NCBI GenBank assembly: GCA_027943335.1
Contig: BSBK01007029.1
Span: 1,695,001 to 1,759,000, forward strand
Direction of reading: 5' to 3'
Length of the DNA: 64,000 nt
From: Chamaecyparis obtusa
Taxonomy: Eukaryota; Streptophyta; Pinopsida; Cupressales; Cupressaceae
A program made the position numbers and the translations under genes. Positions within the stretch are counted from its first letter, which is position 1; every line of letters starts with the position of its first letter. Below are positions 12,398-25,047 of the stretch, in pieces. The notes under the pieces are model-generated. The model did no database searches. It was not told the DNA's origin and saw only the letters and a program-made list of their open reading frames with translations.

Positions 12398-14900
12398 GAG
12401 ACATTTTATCTTATTTGTTGATGACTTCTCTAGAATTATGACTGTCATATTCTTGAAAGAAAAATCTGAAGCTTTCAAAATATTTAAGTGGTATAAAGCA
12501 AAAGTGAAAAAAGAGATTGGCAAAGAACTGAAATGCTTAAGATCAGATAGAGGTGGTGAATTTATTTTTGATGACTTCACTAACTTTTGTAATGAGCATG
12601 GAATTAAGAGATAGGGTTCTACACTAAGGACACCCCAACATAATGGAATTGTTGAAAGGAGAAATAGATCAATTGTCGATTGTGCTAGAACACTGATGAT
12701 TGAAAAAGATGTTGTACAGATGTACTGGAGAGAAGTTGTTAGTACTTCTATTTACACATTAAACTAAGCTCAACTGTAGAAAGAATCAAACAAGACATCT
12801 TATGAATTATGGTATGGTTACACACCTAATGTGAGTTATTTTAGAATATTTGGAAGTAGATGTTACATTCTGAAAGATTATAGAAATGGAAAATTTGATT
12901 CAAAAGGTGATGAAGGAATATTTCTAGGATATTCTACTAAAAGAAAAGCTTATAAATGTTTGAATAAGGCTACTAACAAGATGATTGAAAGTGAAAATGT
13001 GAGAGTTGATGAATTTGCTGAGAAGAATGATGAAGAAAGTAAAAAGGAACCAGAAGACTATGGTAGATTTGTTTACATTGAGAAATCAGACACTCTACCC
13101 GAGCAATAGCCTGGCGTTACCGAGCAATAGGGTAATACTATCGAGCATTAGTTTTTACAGATTGAGAATCAACAAACTATTACCGATGAAGATATTGATC
13201 ATACACCGAGTGGAGAACACAGTGAAGAATAAAGAACTAAACCTTTACTTGTAAGATACGTAAGGAGACATCATCCACAAAATTAGATTATTGAAGATAA
13301 AAGAGTAGGAATAATGACATGAAGTAAGTTGAGAAACAACACATGCTTATTTATTGAATTTTAGCCTTAAAATGTTAGAGATGCATTGGAAAATGATGAA
13401 TGGATCAAGGCAATGAATGAAGAGATTGAGTAAATACAAAAAAATTGGACATGGACATTGGTACTGAGACTGAAATACAAGAATATAATTGGAATCAAAT
13501 GGATATTTAGAAAAAAATTGAATGAGAATGGAGATGTCACTAGGAATAAAGCAAGACTAGTATGCAAAGGTTATGCACAAGAAGAAGGTATTGATTATGG
13601 AGAGACTTTTGCACCCGTTGCTAGACTTGAAAGAGTAAGGATATTTCTTGCTTATGCTGCTTACAAAGGATTTAAATTTTATCAGATGGATGTTAAATTT
13701 GCATTTATGAATGATATACTTGAAGAAGAGGTATACATTGAACAACCTTAAGGTTTTGTTGAACATAATCAAAGGAATATGGTATGTAAGTTGCACAAAG
13801 ATTTATATGGACTGAAACAAGCACCAAGAGCATGGTACGAAAGACTACATTCCTATCTAATTAGTATTGGATTTGTTAGAACAAGTGACAACAACAATTT
13901 GTATTTAAAAGGTGAAACTGATGACAAGATTCTTATTGGTGAAATTTTTGTTGATGATATCATATTTGGAGGACATGATAACTTATGCAAATCATTTTCT
14001 GATATGAGGAAAGAATTTGAAATGTCAATGTTCGGTGAGATTAATTTTTTCCTTGGCTTGCAAATATTACAACAGAATGAAGGCATATACATTACACAAT
14101 CAAAATATATCAAAGAAGTATTGAAGACATTTGGTATGAAGGACTCAAAACCATTTTGTACACCTATGGTCACTGGATGCAAATTGAAAAAGGATGACAA
14201 GTCAACCGAGATAAATCAGACCTTGTATAGATCTATGATTGGTAAATTGATGTATGATGTACATAATAGACCAGATATTGCACATGTGGTTGGAATTGTA
14301 GCAAGATTTTCTTCTAATCCTAAAGAATCACACATGATTGTTGTGAAAAGAATTTTGAGATACTTGAAGAACACTGGAAACTATGGTTTGTGGTATAATA
14401 AAGAAGGCAATTTTGAGCTGAAAGTTTACACAGATACGGATTGGGCTGGAAACAATGATGATAGAAAGAGCACTATTGGTGGAGCATTATTTTTAGGAGA
14501 AATATTGGTTACTTGGATAAGTAAGAAACAACGATGCATTTCTCAGTCCACTACAGAAGAAGAATATGTTGTTGTTACTGCTAATTGTTCGAATATTGCA
14601 TGGATAAAACAACTATTGGAAGGTATGAATGAGGAGATCATTGACCCAGTGATAATTTATTGTGATAACACAAGTGCAATTAATAGTTCTAAGAACCTAG
14701 TGATTGCATGCAAAGACAAAGCATATTTCTATTAAGTATCACTACTTGAGGGAACAAGTTCAATAAAATCAAGTAAGATTGGAGTATGTGAAATCACAAG
14801 AGAAAATTGCTAATATATTTACTAAACCCTTACCAAAGGACACATTTGAGTACTTGAGGAGTAGAGTAGGGGTCCATTCCTTGTCTAACAGTCACTAAGG
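12398..14900 (+). pseudogene. Copia pol: integrase, reverse transcriptase, RNase H
   Basis: Integrase motifs come first: FVDDFSRIM, LRSDRGGEF and TPQHNGIVERRNRS, carrying catalytic D and E, with an in-frame stop between them. Then SYFRIFGSRCY and the GYSTKRKAYK region follow. RT starts near 13380 (WIKAMNEEIE), with [32 protein letters not shown] and the catalytic FVDD at about 13950. RNase H follows (YTDTDWAGNNDDRKS, YCDNTSAI). From 13458 to 14735 a single frame is open except for one stop at 13749-13751. It ends with LPKDTFEYLRSRVGV near 14870. Gag, protease and the 5' LTR are missing. The break at about 12390 falls beside the LTR of the previous Copia element. Confidence 0.9.
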
Positions 14901-15360
14901 TGATTAGGAGATTGTATAAACCTATCATTTATCAGAATATCAAATGATGTTGATGCATAATGTTCACACTTTGGATTTCCTAAGGCTGTGAAAACTGAAA
15001 GATGGAAGACAAATTGAAATTGAAAATCAATACATGTAAGGTACTTGGATTTGAACCGAATGACATAGATATTGTTTTGGCTATTGAAAAGATGATTATT
15101 TTCTTTTTGTCATTGCTATCAAAGGGAGAGAGATTTAGTGAAATATTCAAGCTAAATCTATAGGGAGAGAGACTGCATGAAGTAAGGAGAGAACACAAAA
15201 CATAGATTATCGAAAGGGAGAGTATTGATGTTGTGTAGTGATAAAACATATTAAATGTATAAGCTAGGGAGAGCTTACCAAATTACAACATTTGCATACA
15301 AAGTTGTAGAATAGATGTTTGGTATTCTGTGGCATATTTCATACTGTGTTGTCATCAATG

Positions 15361-15374
15361 CCAAAGGGAGAGAT
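15361..15374 (+). promoter_or_regulatory. Polypurine tract of the second Copia element
   Basis: AAAGGGAGAGAT stands right before TGATAGGC. Several other AGGGAGAG blocks occur at 15120-15220 in the untranslated part between pol and LTR. Confidence 0.65.
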
Positions 15375-16850
15375 TGATAGGCTAATTTATTGAATATCTT
15401 GAAGGAGAGTTTGACAACTGATTGGATATTTGAAAGACAATGATTGATGATCACCGAGCTACTAAGGTAAATGGGAGATATTAAATCAGTTAATGTATTA
15501 TCATTGATGTCAACTAGTTTTGACAGTACTTATCATGATGGTTACAAACATCTTAAGAAGGAAATAATGGTGAAGGAATGATATATCTACATGAATATGA
15601 GATGTATGAGAAAGATATGGTTATGGTATTTATTGGATAACGTATTGATGAGTCTATGACATTATGTTAGTGATTTGATTATTTAACATGATTCTATTAT
15701 GGATTGAAGATCAAGAATGAACAAGTTTATGTGGTCAGTAAATGAAGAATTCAATATACACTGAGTTGGAATAGTGTACACTGAGAAAGTGTAATGTATA
15801 CCGAGTACAGTGTTAACCAAGTTACCACAATGTAGTATTGACTAAGTGAAAGTAATAAATAGAACTAATGACTGCCAACTAAAAATGATGAGCTAGAAAA
15901 TTATTGATGATTCCAAGGTAAAAGATAATGTTTGTTATGATGATCAAATGATGAACAAAATTCAAGGATGATCAGATGAAGGAGAATGAAACATGTTATT
16001 GACACAACTGTTGAGGAAGGTTAAAGCAGCAAAATCAATGGTGAAGATTAAGAGGTAAAATATATGGATCGAAATAAAATGGTTTATTATGTTTATAAAA
16101 GGAGACAAGAGATTCAAGTTGAATTCTAGAATGTGCGTGAGAAGATTGCATTCATGTGAAGCTGGTCAAACAGGTTAAAGACATAATTGAGCAATTCTAC
16201 AGAGAACAACAAGCATTAGAGAAATCAATTACCGAGTAGATAGAGTTGGAGGAAACAAAGAGATTGAATTAAGATTATTGGCCAGAGGTACTTTGAGCTT
16301 AGCATAGATCTGAAAATCTGCAAAATAAGTTGTATTTGAATAAGATCATTATTGTAGCATTCTAACCATTGCTACAGATAAATCTCTTAACCAAATGGGA
16401 CTTAATAGTCTTTATATTTTAATATGAAATTCAATGAATGTTGATTTTTTTCTTGTTGACCCCATAGTGAATATTTGGTCAAGAGAGAATTGTTAGTGAT
16501 AAATCCTCTAACCAGGTCACACCTTACAGTGTGTTTTGTAACCTTTAATAGGGTTGGCTCTTAACTAAGCTCGCTTCAGAAGAGTGAAAATATTTTGGGT
16601 TACTGGTCACAGGTGGTTTTTCCCCTAATAGGGTTTCCATGTTAAAAATCAAAGTGTTATATGTGTATGGATGTGTTGAATTGTTATTTTACTTTACACA
16701 TTACTATAATTAGAATGATCGGTAAATATAGTAGTTAATTTACTACTATTCGGTATTTGAACATTAAGACACAGTTAATGTTTTATCGAGTTTGTTAAAT
16801 ATTTTGAAAGATTTTTTTTATACATCGGGGAGTATTTGGGGCTGTAGGAT
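15375..16850 (+). repeat. 3' LTR of the second Copia element (end uncertain)
   Basis: It starts TGATAGGC after the polypurine tract. Around 16610-16640 lies a 'ggtttttcccctaataggg' type block that plant Copia LTRs often carry near their 3' end. A cognate block is found in the LTRs at 46924 and 50375. No second copy is present, so the right edge is only a guess in the range 16700-16850. Confidence 0.5.
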
Positions 16851-16879
16851 AACTAGACTTAACTGATTCAGTCTCCATC

Positions 16880-18438
16880 TCAATTATCTAACATAAGGCA
16901 TGCAAAGGAATTTCCAAGGACACCAAAATAATTACCAAGGGAATTATCAAAGAAATTATCAAGAGGGAAATTATCAAAGAACAACCAAGGTAGCAACTAC
17001 AAAGGTGACATGCAATCAAGAAATCAAGGATATTAGAAGATGACTTGGAATACCAATCCAAATAATGAGAATGTGATATCATTGCTTGATAATGTACCAA
17101 CCTAAAAGAACAAGCCTAAGGGGAAAATATTTCTAGTTGAAGCCACATTATTCGGATGATGTATATCACATGAAAAAATTAACATTTGGAACTACAATGT
17201 CTTGAATTCAAAAGAGAAACAAGTATGTTTCAAAAAGTAGAAGATGATTCAATCAATTAGGATAATCCTCCAATCATTGGATATGAGATTTTTCCTACCA
17301 CAAGATATAATAAATTCTTAACTTATGATGAATACTCATTTCCACGTGAATTTGAAGCATATGGTGAGTACAATGGAAATTTTCTACCAGCATTAGCTAA
17401 TGGTCTAGTGGAGGTGTCATGCGTAGAATTCCCACCAGAGGTGACAAATGGACCAGTGCAAGAGACCAGATATCTATTCCCCTCATTGAATGACATCATT
17501 ATGGTGCAAGGAATCAAGGAGGTGCATACATTTCAAGAATCTCAAGGGAATGACAGATATAAATTCTATTAGAGGAATAATAGAAATAATGAGCCTCTAA
17601 CTTTGTCTATTCCTCTTAACTATTTCAACACACCTCCACATCCAAATACAAGAAATACACCAAGATACCCAAAATATTCACCAAAATATTGATAAAGTGT
17701 CAGTAACAATCAGAACACCAATAGGACACAAGGTAACAGTGGAACTCAAAATACCAACAATGCTCAAACTATTGGAAAGACTTGATAGGATGGTGAGTTA
17801 AAGAAGTTAAGACAACACGCAGTAGAGGAGTTGAACAAGGTTAAGATAAGTTTACCTTTGCTTGAATTAATTAAAGTTTTAGAGATGAGGTAAGTATTCA
17901 TAAGAAGCTTGAAGGATACCATAAATCTAGGGAGTCAGAATGAGGCTACAATGGATACTACTTAGAACATGAAAAAAGTCTATCAAAATGTGAATGTGGC
18001 TCAAGATGCTAATATTTCTCAAATATTTTCATGTGAAGATCAAAACACATATAATAATTAGAATTAATCATAACCACTTTATGTTGTGCAAAGAGCATCA
18101 AGTGCAACTCAATATGCAACAAAGAATGAAGGGGTTGCAAAAGATTGAACAATGACAAAAAAAGGAGAGGCTAGCAATAGGGAGGAAACAAAGGATACCA
18201 CCCAAAAAGATACTCCCATTATTTTCTTCCAATGGAAAGATAAATCGGCCCCATTCCTCTTTTCTATAAGCATTTTTGGGAATTTGCTACACAATTGCCT
18301 CGTTAATTCAAGAGCATCAAGAAATTTCATGCCAGTCACAATGTAGATAAGACTGGGGATTGTTCCTATGAACACTAATAAGATAGTCAAATAGTTGGAT
18401 AAAACCAAATTACTAGTGGTTGGTGAACTGAATAATAT
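16880..18438 (+). pseudogene. Decayed Gypsy gag and start of protease (outer element)
   Basis: Around 16890-17000 the translation is rich in NYQ repeats (GNYQGNYQRNYQ). From 17327 the sequence is repeated, diverged, at 26832-27911. At about 18285-18335 it reads HNCLVNSRASRNFMP, which resembles the DSGAS active site of Gypsy protease with the catalytic Asp changed to Asn. Exactly at 18439 the sequence is interrupted by the inserted chromovirus, and it resumes at 25836. Many stops are present; the gene is dead. Confidence 0.65.
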
Positions 18439-19227
18439 TGATGCAAGGACCAAGTAGAGGTAGGCATAATCAAACTTAATTGAGACTGCTTGACCTACTA
18501 ACAAGCCCTACGAAGAGTACACAATGGAAGAAATACAGTTTCCACATAAAAGAAGCTTACAACACAAAGGATATGAGACAACAACTGGCAACAACACTGG
18601 TTCAATTATTATATCATCATCAACATGCCCAGTTGTGAGACCTTCCAAGTTTCGGCCTTATTACAATGAATTTAGGTATACAAATCTACTACGCCCATAC
18701 AATGATGTTTCTATTATCTCTATCTTACTTATCTTGTCCTCATACTGATACTAATCATCTTCGCAAGCTCCAAATATATAGCCAGCAAATCCACAAGTCA
18801 GTCAGTCAAGCATTTAATTACATTATAGGTCCACTTAGGAAGAGAAACCAAAACTAAATAAAGAAAGAACAAAACATGATGCACCGATAGATTTAGGTCC
18901 ACACATGATCCAAGAACGTATCCTAAACGTCACAAGATCTAATTATTCCGCACGGAACCATACAAGGAAAGATACCACATGTTTCATGCGAAACTAATGA
19001 TATATCGGTACATGAGGAAAATGGTGATAACTTTAAGCTCCAAGTGAATTAGGATGTGCGCTCTTAGGAGGATGCTCCAAATTAGGTCTACAACACTACA
19101 TTAATGATGCAAGGCATGAAACCAATAGAAACATCTGTGCCAAAATGAACAATAGAAAGGAACATAAAAAATAGGAAATAGTTTTGGTGATGTAAGATTA
19201 CTCAAGACCCAATATTCTCCTGCATCA
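18439..19227 (-). repeat. 3' LTR of the chromovirus
   Basis: This 789-bp sequence matches 25048-25835. On the plus strand it starts TGATGCAAGGACC and ends CTCCTGCATCA. By eye its first 270 bases differ from the partner at roughly one site in ten, mostly transitions, which suggests an old, methylated insertion. Confidence 0.92.
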
Positions 19228-19255
19228 GACACCTGGGGTTAATAAAGAACTGATG

Positions 19256-20714
19256 TCAACATCGGGGACTCCTCCAATTTTGATCTGAATCATAAAGATC
19301 CAACTCAGTTTGTGTTATCCATGAACTATCTTCAACTGGCTTATCTTTCCACTGAACTAAGTATTCCATGGAGTTTTTTCCTCTTGTACTCTTTTTTACT
19401 CTACTATTCAAGATCTTTTCAATGTTGTCTTTATTCTTCTTAGGATAATCTAGATCATCTGCTATCTCATCAGTTGATTCAAAGTATTCAAAGATGTCTA
19501 CAATGTTGAATATAGGTGATGTCCATGTTCTCTGGTAATTCCACTTCATAAGCCTTTCCACTCTCAAACTTCTTTAGAATCTTACAAGGTCCAAATTTCT
19601 TCATCTTCAACTTGTTATAAGTACCAACTGGAAATCTATTCTTTTTCAAATGAATCATAACCTCATCTCTAACTTCAAAATATTTATTTCTTCTTCTCTT
19701 ATCTGCTCTCTGTTTATATTTCAAATTACTATCCTCTAAATTTATTTTAACTTCATCATGAAAAGTTCTCATGTATTCTGCAAAATCTTCAGCTTCATCA
19801 CTTCTTTTGGTCTCAGTAGGTAAATCTCTCAACTCTGTGGTTCCTTTAGGATGAAATCCAATAACAATCTCAAAAGGTGTTCTCTTAGTACTTCTATTCA
19901 TATAATTTTTATATGCAAACTCTGCTTGTGCCAAAATCAAATCCCAATTAGTAGGTTTATCTCTAACTAAACATCTCAACAAGTTTCCCAAACTTTTGTT
20001 CACAACTTCAGTTTGTCCATCTGTCTGAGGGTGAAATGTAGAACTAGACTTCAACTCACTATTCATCTTTTTCCACAGTGTCCTCCAAAAGTAACCAATA
20101 AACTTAGTATCTCTGTCTGAAATAATATATTTAGGCAACCCATGCAATCTTACCACTTCCTTGAAAAATAATTTAGCTATATGCAATGCATCAGATGTCT
20201 TCTTACACGGTATGAAATGTACCATCTTTGAAAATCTGTCAACCACTACCAAAATAGAATCATTACTTATGTGCATTCTAGGAAATCCAAGAACAAAGTC
20301 CATACTCACATCTTCCCATGGTTTATCAAGTACAGGAAAAGGTGTATACAATCCCAAATTCTAACTAGTTCCTTTTGTTGTTTGGAAAATTTTGCAACTT
20401 CTAACCATTCGATGTACATCTCTATAAATTATCTGCGGCCAAAAGTATCTTTCTGAAATCAAACTCACAGTCTTATCAATCCCAAAATGTCCAGCAAGTC
20501 CACCACTATGTTTCTCCTTTATTATGTTTTCTCTCATAGATCCTCTAGGTATGCGCAACTGAACTCCTTTAAACAACATGTCTTCTTGAATGAAATAATC
20601 AGTCCACTTATCACTAACTGTTTGTTCCTTACATGATTTCCAAGGTTCTACAAAATCAAGGTCAGTTTCATACAAACATTTCAAATCATCAAAACCAAGT
20701 ACTTCAACTCTCAT
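19256..20714 (-). pseudogene. Integrase with C-terminal chromodomain
   Basis: The H2C2 region at 20361-20520 (HSGGLAGHFGIDKT ... SCKIFQTTKG) has the second Cys of the CxxC pair changed to Phe. The catalytic core at about 19900-20330 shows MDFVLGFP, IISDRDTKF and HPQTDGQTEVVNKS, supplying D, D and E. The GPCKILKK region follows. A frameshift near 19515 separates the core from the chromodomain, which lies at about 19270-19480 (motifs EKILNSRVKK, EYLVQWKDKPVEDSSW). Chromodomains direct integration to heterochromatin-like marks, the hallmark of chromoviruses. Confidence 0.9.
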
Positions 20715-22002
20715 CTATGTCGAAATACTTCTTCTTCGGTTCAAGGCATCAGCAACCTTATTCAATTGTCCACTCTTATGTTTCAATGAAAAGGAAAATT
20801 TCTGCAAGAACTTAACCCACTTCATGTGTCTCTGATTCAATTTATTCCGACTTCCTAAATACTGCAAAGCTTTATGGTCAGTATACAACACAAAATCTTT
20901 AGGCATCAAATAATGTCTCCATTTCTTCAAAGCTTGAACAATAGCATAGAATTCCTAGTCATAAACTAAATATTTTCTCTTAACATCATTCAAATTTTCA
21001 CTAAAGAAAGCTATAGGTATTCCTTCTTGACTTAAAATAGATCCAATTGCACTACCACTAGCATCACATTCAACTTGAAAAACTTTACTAAAATCAGGCA
21101 AAGCAAGTGTAGGTAATTCTGCAATTCTTTGTTTCAAAGTTTCAAAACTTCTTTGTGTTCCATGGGTCCATCTGAAATCCTTTTTATCTCCTCTCATAGT
21201 TTTAGTCATAGCATTACAAATAGAACTGAAATTTCTAATAAACTTCCTATAGAAACTTGCCAATCCATGAAATGATCTTAACTCTCCAACATTCACTAGT
21301 GTAGGCCAATCAAGTATAGCTCTTACTTTCTCAAGGTCCATCTTCAATCCATCAGCTGAAATTACAAAACCCAGGTATACAATCTCCTCTTTCATAAGTG
21401 AACATTTCTTCAAGTTAATCATCAACTTTTCTTCCTTCTATCTCTGCAATACTTGTCTGATATGCTCAATATGTTCTTCTTTACTCTTACTAAATATCAA
21501 AATGTCATCAAGATATACAATCAAAAACTTACCCAAGAATCTTTCCAGAACTTCATTCATCAGCCTCATGAAAGTACTAGGTGCATTAGTCAAACCAAAA
21601 GGCATAACCAACTATTCTTAAAAACCTTCATTAGTCTTAAAAGTAGTTTTCCGTTCATCGCCTTCTCTAATTCTAATCTGATGATATCCACTTTTCAAAT
21701 CAATCTTTTTAAAATACTTTGCTCCACTCAAACTATCCATTATGTCATCCATTCTAGGCAAAGGGAATCTGTACTTTACTTTTATCTTGTTTATGGCTCT
21801 AGAATCAGTGCACATTCTCCATTCTCCATTCTTTTTAGGTGCTAACACAATAGGTACTGCACAAGGACTCAAACTTTCTCTAATTAAACCTTTCTCAAGC
21901 AATTCTTGCACTTGTCTATTCAATTCAGTATTTTCATCAAGTGTTAACCTATGTGGTGCTTTATTAGGCAAACTAGCTCCTAGTATCAAATCCATACAAT
22001 GA
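20715..22002 (-). pseudogene. Reverse transcriptase and RNase H
   Basis: RT motifs on the minus strand are SPCAVPIVLAPKKNGEWRMC, FPLPRMDDIMDSL, the [12 protein letters not shown] region and the catalytic YLDD near 21500. LGFVISADGLK and FYRKFIRNFS form the connection. RNase H follows (FQVECDASGSAIGSIL, VLYTDHKALQYL). In-frame stops occur at about 21610-21620 (GF*E*LV where the family has an uninterrupted aromatic-rich segment), 21437 and 20950. The catalytic residues themselves are preserved, so inactivation is by nonsense changes. Confidence 0.92.
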
Positions 22003-22309
22003 CTTATACTTCTCATAGGTGGTAAACCATCAGGTACATTATTAGAAATGATGTCATGAAATTCATTCAACAAAGATCTAACTTCAGGTGCATGTTCTAA
22101 TTCATCTTGTTTCTCAGTTTTCCTTGGAATCAAAGCAATGCAAACATTATGTCCTTTCATTTCTCTTGCAAATCTTTTACCATCAACCAAACATACTCTG
22201 ACTATAGTACAGTGAATGTCCTCAAACTTTTCTATCAAAGACAACAATATTTGTTTCTTTCCATCCATCCAAATAGTATATTGATTCAATCTACCATCAT
22301 GCAAAGCTT

Positions 22310-22570
22310 TCCTATCATACTGCCAAGGTCTACCCAAAATAATGACAACAATCCATAGGCATAATATCACACAAGACTTCATCGTGATAATTCCCAATTT
22401 TGAATTTAACAAGACATTGTTCACTTACAAGTAGTTTATGCTCCTTCTGGATCCAAGCAATATGGTAAGGCTTAGGATGTCTCAATCTATGCAACTGTAA
22501 TTTGTTAACCAGCTCTTCGAATGCCAAATTATCATAACTTCCACTATCAATGATTACCTTGCAACATTTG
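22310..22570 (-). pseudogene. Retropepsin (aspartic protease)
   Basis: The minus-strand translation gives the active site IDSGSYDNLAFEELV (DSG near 22545) and ends at LGRPWQYDR near 22315. A frameshift lies just before LGRPW, so the domain is broken between the MDCCH and GRPWQ motifs. In the living family this enzyme cleaves the Gag-Pol polyprotein. Confidence 0.85.
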
Positions 22571-22608
22571 TCAACGATCTTACATTTGGTTCAGAATAAA
22601 CTTTTCCT

Positions 22609-24960
22609 CTATATAGATTCTTCATCAACTTTTTCATTACACAAGATTCTTCTTAGCATTAAGTTCTCACCATGTTCAGGTTCATTAGACACTTCATCAA
22701 CTTCTTCACAAGCCAACTTATTTATGCAATTACTTCCAATATTCTTTCCAAAGTTAGTACATTCAAAAGCTCTATGACCTTCTTCACCACATTTGTAAAA
22801 TGTACCTTTAAACCAAGATCTATCTTCTCTTTTCCCATTATTTTTATTATTCCTAGAGTAACCAGTATAGCTACCTCTAGAGTGATTACCTCTTCTACTA
22901 GCAGGTTCATCTTTCCATGTTTTATCATGTACTACATTATCAAATCTACTACTTTCTCCATAGGATCTTCCTCTACTTCTCTGAAATCTGCCACTTCTTC
23001 CTCTTTGTCTTTGTTCATGTCTCTTTGTCAATCTTTCTTCTACCTTCAAAGCAAATTGATATGCTGTTAGAAAGTAAAGATCCCCAAGATAACTGAGAGG
23101 GGGGGGGGGGGGGGGGGGTGAATCAGTTATCTGATAATTTATCCATTCAACTACTTTAAACAATATAATCAATGTACTGATCAACCATAGAAAGATAATC
23201 ATACACAATTGCACAATAACACAAGATATGTTGACTAGGGAACCTCTTGAAAAGAGTAAACCCCGGTGGGAATGATGCCCACAAAATGATGCACTAATAT
23301 GAAAGTTCCTTGTTAGAGGATGGACCCTGTTAGGAGTCTTATGAAATACATTCAGTACATATAAATCCCTGTTAGGAGATTTTGAATCCCTGTTAAAAGA
23401 TTCTAACCCGATTAAGAGTTTATGGAAGACAGAAGGACCCACTGCCCAAACAACTTCAAGGCAAGATGTCTGAACCCACTGTCCAAAAGATCTTAGAATT
23501 ATTCAACAGAATAATATGAAATATATTACCTCCTTCACACTGTGCCAAAACTGCACTCTCTGCTACACAAGATCACAATTCCAGATCTTTGTACTCACAA
23601 GTCTTCCTTCATCACTGAATTAGCTCTTTTCTTCACTTCATGCATATATTTGCATCTCAATCTACATATTACACATTACAACAAGGAAAAAATTCCTTCT
23701 TATATACCAAACTCAAATAATTACAAATGAGTCGGTCCTCAATTACAAAATAATAAATTCTACATGCTACACACAGAATTCACATAAAATTGTCGGCTTC
23801 CAGATACTGTAACTTTCTCCAAACATATCCTCGAAGTTTGCACTGTGAACCATGTCATCATTAATGAGTCTCCAACATCCCTTTAACTGCACAAGATCAG
23901 ATTCCATCCCAGCTAAGAGATATCCTCCGATTTCCGAACATTGCTTCATAGAAACACTGTCTAAACACTGCTTTCACCAAAATGCTCATAACTCTCACAA
24001 ATGAATGAATTTCTTTTTGCACTATTAACCATAGGTTAATAACACACCAAATAACATACCATCAACTATGCAAAAGCCAATCTGCAATACAACATGTGCG
24101 CAAAACAAAACTGTACCTACTTTCTTGCTAATATCCAGAATATCACTGTGTTGACATCAATGACAATCCAAGTCATGAATGCAACAACAACTACTACAGA
24201 ATGACTGCCAAAATACTTTTGCATTCATTCCTAACATATGCTTCTTCCACACTATCTATCTTAACATAACTGATCTCATCTTGAATTGGTGTCCTTAGGC
24301 CATTCAAATATCTAGCCACTTTCTCAACTTCATCATCCACATGTCTAGATCTGATATCCAATTTGTAGAATTCCTCAGTATATTCTTACACACTCATGTC
24401 CTTTTGTCTCAAATTATACATTTTTCTCATCAAACTAACTTGGTAATCAGTTGGAAGAAACTTTGTCTTCATCTTTCCAAGCATCTTCATCCATGTCTTG
24501 ATCTTTTCTTTTCCTCTCTTTTGTCTCTTAGTTTGCAAATGATCCCACCAAAGAGATGTGTGACCTTTCAACTTTGTGACTGTTATCTTTACTTTCTTAT
24601 TATCAGGAGTTCCTTCATACTCAAAGTATTTATCCATCTCAGAGATCCAATCCAAAAGTGCATCGGTTTCAAGTCTTCCATCATAGCAAGCAACTTCAAC
24701 AACAGGTCTGGGGTTAGCCTTAAACAAAACTCTCAAGAGTCTTTCCTCATCTTGTTCCACTCCAGGTTCAGGATTAGGTGATGCTTCTTCTTCATCACTA
24801 ACATCTTCAAGATGTGCACCTCTTCTCTAGGTTGTCTCTACTACTTCAATCCTAGTTGCAATTTGTCTCAACATATCCATGATAGCATTGTCATTTCCTT
24901 TACCATGAACCATCTTGACAATCAGGGTCCAACAAGATCGTAACCTTCTGCAAGTTATAG
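22609..24960 (-). pseudogene. Gag of the chromovirus, split by a solo LTR
   Basis: The N-terminal part and gag core lie at 24237-24960 (HTSLWWDHLQ; the later part reads EKVARYLNGLRTPIQDE, ending at VEEAY). The frame is cut after the Ala-Tyr codons by the solo LTR and continues at 23064 downward (AYQFALKVEERLTKRH). The zinc knuckle at about 22755-22800 reads FYKCGEEGHRAFEC: the first Cys of C-x2-C is Phe, so metal binding would be impaired. An Arg/Gly-rich linker precedes it. Stops also occur near 24385. Confidence 0.9.
23065..24236 (+). repeat. Solo LTR inserted in the chromovirus gag
   Basis: The 1172-bp sequence starts TGTTAGAAAG and ends TTCCTAACA, with perfect 6-bp terminal inverted repeats TGTTAG/CTAACA. 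The 5-bp duplication TATGC flanks it (23060-23064 and 24237-24241). Removing it restores the gag frame. No internal retroelement genes are present, so this is a recombined solo LTR. A run of 20 G sits at 23099-23118. An edge of a similar LTR appears at 63838. Orientation is assumed from that likeness. Confidence 0.9.
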
Positions 24961-25034
24961 GTCAGATTTCTGATCTTCCACCCTACAACCAATTCATAAG
25001 GTTCTCCACGATCTAATCCACAAGAAATAACTCA

Positions 25035-25045
25035 CTCTGATGCCA
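25035..25045 (-). promoter_or_regulatory. Primer-binding site, tRNA-iMet type, one mismatch
   Basis: The minus strand reads TGGCATCAGAG two bases inside the 5' LTR, one base off the usual TGGTATCAGAG. It is in the same position as in the element at 1601-5256. Confidence 0.8.
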
Positions 25046-25047
25046 CT

